The notes beneath the pieces are model-generated. The model saw only the letters and a list, made by a program, of their open reading frames with translations. It made no database searches and had not been told where the DNA came from. The translations under genes were made by a program, and so were the position numbers. Of a stretch of 64,000 nt of DNA, positions 62,043-64,000 are shown piece after piece. This DNA is from CBDIHP01 sp965279195 (lineage in GTDB: Bacteria > Planctomycetota > Planctomycetia > Isosphaerales > Isosphaeraceae): positions 1 to 64,000 of the forward strand of contig CBDIHP010000025.1 in NCBI GenBank assembly GCA_965279195.1. Direction: 5' to 3'. Position 1 is the first letter of the stretch; every line of letters starts with the position of its first letter.

Positions 62043-63266
62043 TCAGCACCCCACCCTACCAAGAACCTCCGGGATCTTCTCCTTGAACGGGAAGAACCCA
62101 CTCGTCGCGTGGGGCCAGAAGGCGTCGTCCCAGGGGCGGCGGAAGGGCGTGACCCGGATCTTCAGGCCGTTCAAGGTTGCCCGGAACGCGTCGAGCCGTT
62201 CGAGGGCCGGCCCCTGGGGCGTCTCGGGGACGACGATCTGATAGACGTTCCGATCCCGACACCAGGCGGCGAGGGACTCCGCGTCGGTCAGCCTCGCGGT
62301 CGGGGCGCCGAAGTGGCTGGCCGCGCGGCGGAGGCCGTCGTCGATCGCCCCGGACGTGAACGCCCGGGCCGGCTCGCCGGTCGGGCCGAGGGGGGATCGG
62401 GCGTCGGAGCAATCATAGGCCGCGATCGAGGTGACCCGGCCGGGCTCGATGCCCAGGCTCGCGGGGTCGAGGTCGTCCTCGTTGAGCAGCAGGGCGAAGG
62501 TGCCGGAGGGGACGCGCTCGGGGGCGGGCAGGTTCCTGGGTTTCGGCGGCGGGGGGTCGTCTGGGATCTCGGCGACCTCCGAGAAGGGCTCGGTCGGCTG
62601 GATCCGGTTCTCGGTGTACTTGGCGATGTTCGACGCCCCCGCCAGGTAGGCCTTGCCCTTGGTCTGGAGCCCGGCCACCCAGCGCCAGCAGAGGGTGTTG
62701 CTCGCGGGGTCGGCGTCGAGCAGGTTTCGGAAGAACAGGTCGGCGCCCAGGGCCCAGGGCAGCTTCAAGGTGAAGATCCAGAGGCTGGCGTACCACATCC
62801 TCGCATGGTTATGCAGGTAGCCGGTCGCGATCAGCTCGGAGGTCCAGGTGTCGACGCAGGCGATGCCGCTCCTGCCGGCGAGGACGGCCTCGTAGCGGTC
62901 GCGGAGGTCGGCGTCGGAATCGAGCCTCCGGCCGAGGTCGGCGACCTGGCGGCGGTAGCCGCTCCAGACGCCCGGCCGGAGTTCGAGCCAGCCCTTCCAG
63001 TAGGTCCGCCAGCAGACTTCCTGGAGGAACTTCTCGGCCGAGCCCGAGTGGTAGCGGTGGGTGACCGCCTGGACGACCTCCTGCTCGGTGATGAGGCGGT
63101 GGCGGATGTAGGGGGAGAGGGCCGAGACGTTCGCGCGGGGGCCGGGGCCCTCGTCGTGGTTGCGGGACTCGGCGTAGTGCCGGCCCGCGCGGGGGAGGAA
63201 GTCGCGGAGCCGTTCGAGCCCGGCCTCTCGGGTCGCTGGCCATGGGGAATTTGCGGTCTGGGGCAT
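62043..63266 (-). CDS. Photolyase/cryptochrome-like flavoprotein with apparently permuted domain order
   Basis: The 407-residue product (ATG 63266, giving MPQTANSPWP) begins with the helical FAD-binding half of photolyases: VSALSPYIRHRLITEQEVV, FLQEVCWRTYWKGWL, GIACVDTWTSELIATGYLHNHARMWYASLWIF and LDADPASNTLCWRWVAG are strong matches to the FAD- and DNA-contacting helices. The alpha/beta antenna-like part (SLAAWCRDRNVYQIVVPETPQGPALERLDAF, about 310-390) comes after it, whereas in classical photolyases it comes first. It may be a light-dependent DNA repair enzyme. A longer frame to 63389 is unlikely. Confidence 0.78.
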   Translation of the reverse strand: MPQTANSPWPATREAGLERLRDFLPRAGRHYAESRNHDEGPGPRANVSALSPYIRHRLITEQEVVQAVTHRYHSGSAEKFLQEVCWRTYWKGWLELRPGVWSGYRRQVADLGRRLDSDADLRDRYEAVLAGRSGIACVDTWTSELIATGYLHNHARMWYASLWIFTLKLPWALGADLFFRNLLDADPASNTLCWRWVAGLQTKGKAYLAGASNIAKYTENRIQPTEPFSEVAEIPDDPPPPKPRNLPAPERVPSGTFALLLNEDDLDPASLGIEPGRVTSIAAYDCSDARSPLGPTGEPARAFTSGAIDDGLRRAASHFGAPTARLTDAESLAAWCRDRNVYQIVVPETPQGPALERLDAFRATLNGLKIRVTPFRRPWDDAFWPHATSGFFPFKEKIPEVLGRVGC

Positions 63267-63491
63267 GCCGAGCGGTCCGGGCGGGGTCGGGTGTGCGGTC
63301 AACCACGGTGTTGTGGCCGATCGGTCGGCATTCGGCAAGCGGGGCGGGGTCGCGGGTTCTTTGCCGAGCGGAGCCCGGTGGGGTATCATCGTATCTTCTC
63401 ACCCTGTGGGATAGTGGACCCTCCGATCCCGTGACGAGTCGCGCGACTCGTCCGGACGCTTTTCGCACGCCCGAAGACGAGCCCGCCAGAC

Positions 63492-64000
63492 ATGCCCTTC
63501 GACCCGAGACACCGCAGCCGGACCCTGCTCGACGGCCGAGACCGCGCCCCGGCGCGTTCGATGCTCAAGGCGATCGGATTCGACGACGACGCCCTATCGA
63601 AGCCGATCATCGGCATCGCCAACACCTGGATCGGCACGATGCCGTGCAACTTCCACCTCCGCGACCTGGCGCAGAAGGTCATGGACGGTGTCCGTGCCGC
63701 GGGCGGCACGCCCATGGAGTTCAACACCGTCGCCATCAGCGACGGCATCACCATGGGCACCGAGGGGATGAAGGCCAGCCTCATCAGCCGCGAGGTCATC
63801 GCCGACTCGATCGAGCTGGTCGGCCGCGGCCACATGTTCGACGCCGTCATCGCCCTCGCCGCCTGCGACAAGACCATCCCCGGCTGCGCGATGGGCCTCC
63901 TGCGGCTGGACGTCCCCGGCTTCGTGGTCTACGGCGGCTCGATCGCCCCGGGCAGGTTCCAGGGCAAGGACGTCACGATCATGGACGTCTTCGAGGGCGT
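63492..64000 (+). CDS. ilvD: Dihydroxy-acid dehydratase, cut by the window edge
   Basis: IlvD dehydrates 2,3-dihydroxy-isovalerate and -3-methylvalerate in valine and isoleucine synthesis, using an iron-sulfur cluster. Only the first 169 residues are in the window. They contain the family signatures: RDRAPARSMLKAIGF, IGIANTWIGTMPCN with a cluster cysteine (about 52), VAISDGITMGTEGMKASL, and ALAACDKTIPGCAMG with the second cysteine (about 127). It fits with cimA and valS upstream on the same strand. No clear ribosome binding site is seen before the ATG. Confidence 0.95.
   Translation, partial: MPFDPRHRSRTLLDGRDRAPARSMLKAIGFDDDALSKPIIGIANTWIGTMPCNFHLRDLAQKVMDGVRAAGGTPMEFNTVAISDGITMGTEGMKASLISREVIADSIELVGRGHMFDAVIALAACDKTIPGCAMGLLRLDVPGFVVYGGSIAPGRFQGKDVTIMDVFEG

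Overview
The window looks like a chromosome segment of a planctomycete, probably of the Isosphaera/Singulisphaera/Tautonia/Paludisphaera group. The supporting signs are very high GC with GC-rich third codon positions, two DUF1559 pseudopilin-like proteins with the H-x(9)-DG-SVRF tail, two secreted sulfatases, a PVC-type large secreted cytochrome c protein, a PEP-CTERM protein, Tat-exported Gfo/Idh/MocA and asparaginase enzymes, and a beta-helix surface protein with the planctomycete-style N-terminal LEGRxLMA motif. The genus assignment is inference.

Layout. 1-5.8 kb: a partial membrane protein, a SOUL heme-binding protein, ribF, a sulfatase, a Rossmann-like protein with a membrane tail, and a DedA protein. 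6-8.7 kb: a DUF1559 protein with a small lipoprotein, then a PEP-CTERM protein. 8.8-12.4 kb: a LarA-like nickel-pincer isomerase, a methyltransferase coupled to a HAD hydrolase, and a CPBP protease. 12.4-17.6 kb (minus): modA-modB-modC followed by copA. 17.8-26.2 kb: a KAP-like membrane-inserted P-loop ATPase, then a likely carbohydrate locus made of a true formylglycine-generating enzyme with both active-site cysteines, a PL10 pectate lyase fused to a CE12-type esterase, a Gfo/Idh/MocA oxidoreductase, a DUF6807 protein, and a convergent sulfatase with the canonical CxPSR motif. 26.4-34.6 kb: a PVC-type cytochrome c protein, an Ig-like surface protein, KDPG aldolase, a four-helix membrane protein and an XPB-like helicase. 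35-40 kb: a second lipoprotein/DUF1559 pair, a glycosylasparaginase, a pseudouridine synthase, and a fusion of MORN/YwqK repeats with a site-2 protease. 40.7-45 kb: an isolated nuoL-nuoM pair with histidine-rich loops in NuoL. 45-51.5 kb: an SDR, a secreted unknown, a heptaheme cytochrome, a dipeptidase-like protein and a UDG-family glycosylase. 51.7-64 kb: a protein extended by a repeat, cimA, valS, a beta-helix surface protein, an EEP nuclease/phosphatase, a photolyase-like flavoprotein with apparently permuted domains, and the start of ilvD.

The most striking signal is not a protein. Families of structured intergenic repeats fill every convergent gene gap larger than 100 bp (five of five). 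Family A (19.3, 24.8 and 61.0 kb) can be folded into a closing stem, two side hairpins and a long central arm, and paired substitutions between copies preserve the pairing. In two copies the TAG at each end of the element is the stop codon of each flanking convergent gene. Family B is a 168-183 bp element with ~30 bp inverted ends; one copy lies in frame inside a protein's C-terminus. A 33-bp perfect inverted repeat (12.4 kb) also donates a stop codon. I see no CRISPR array, tRNA, rRNA or transposase gene.
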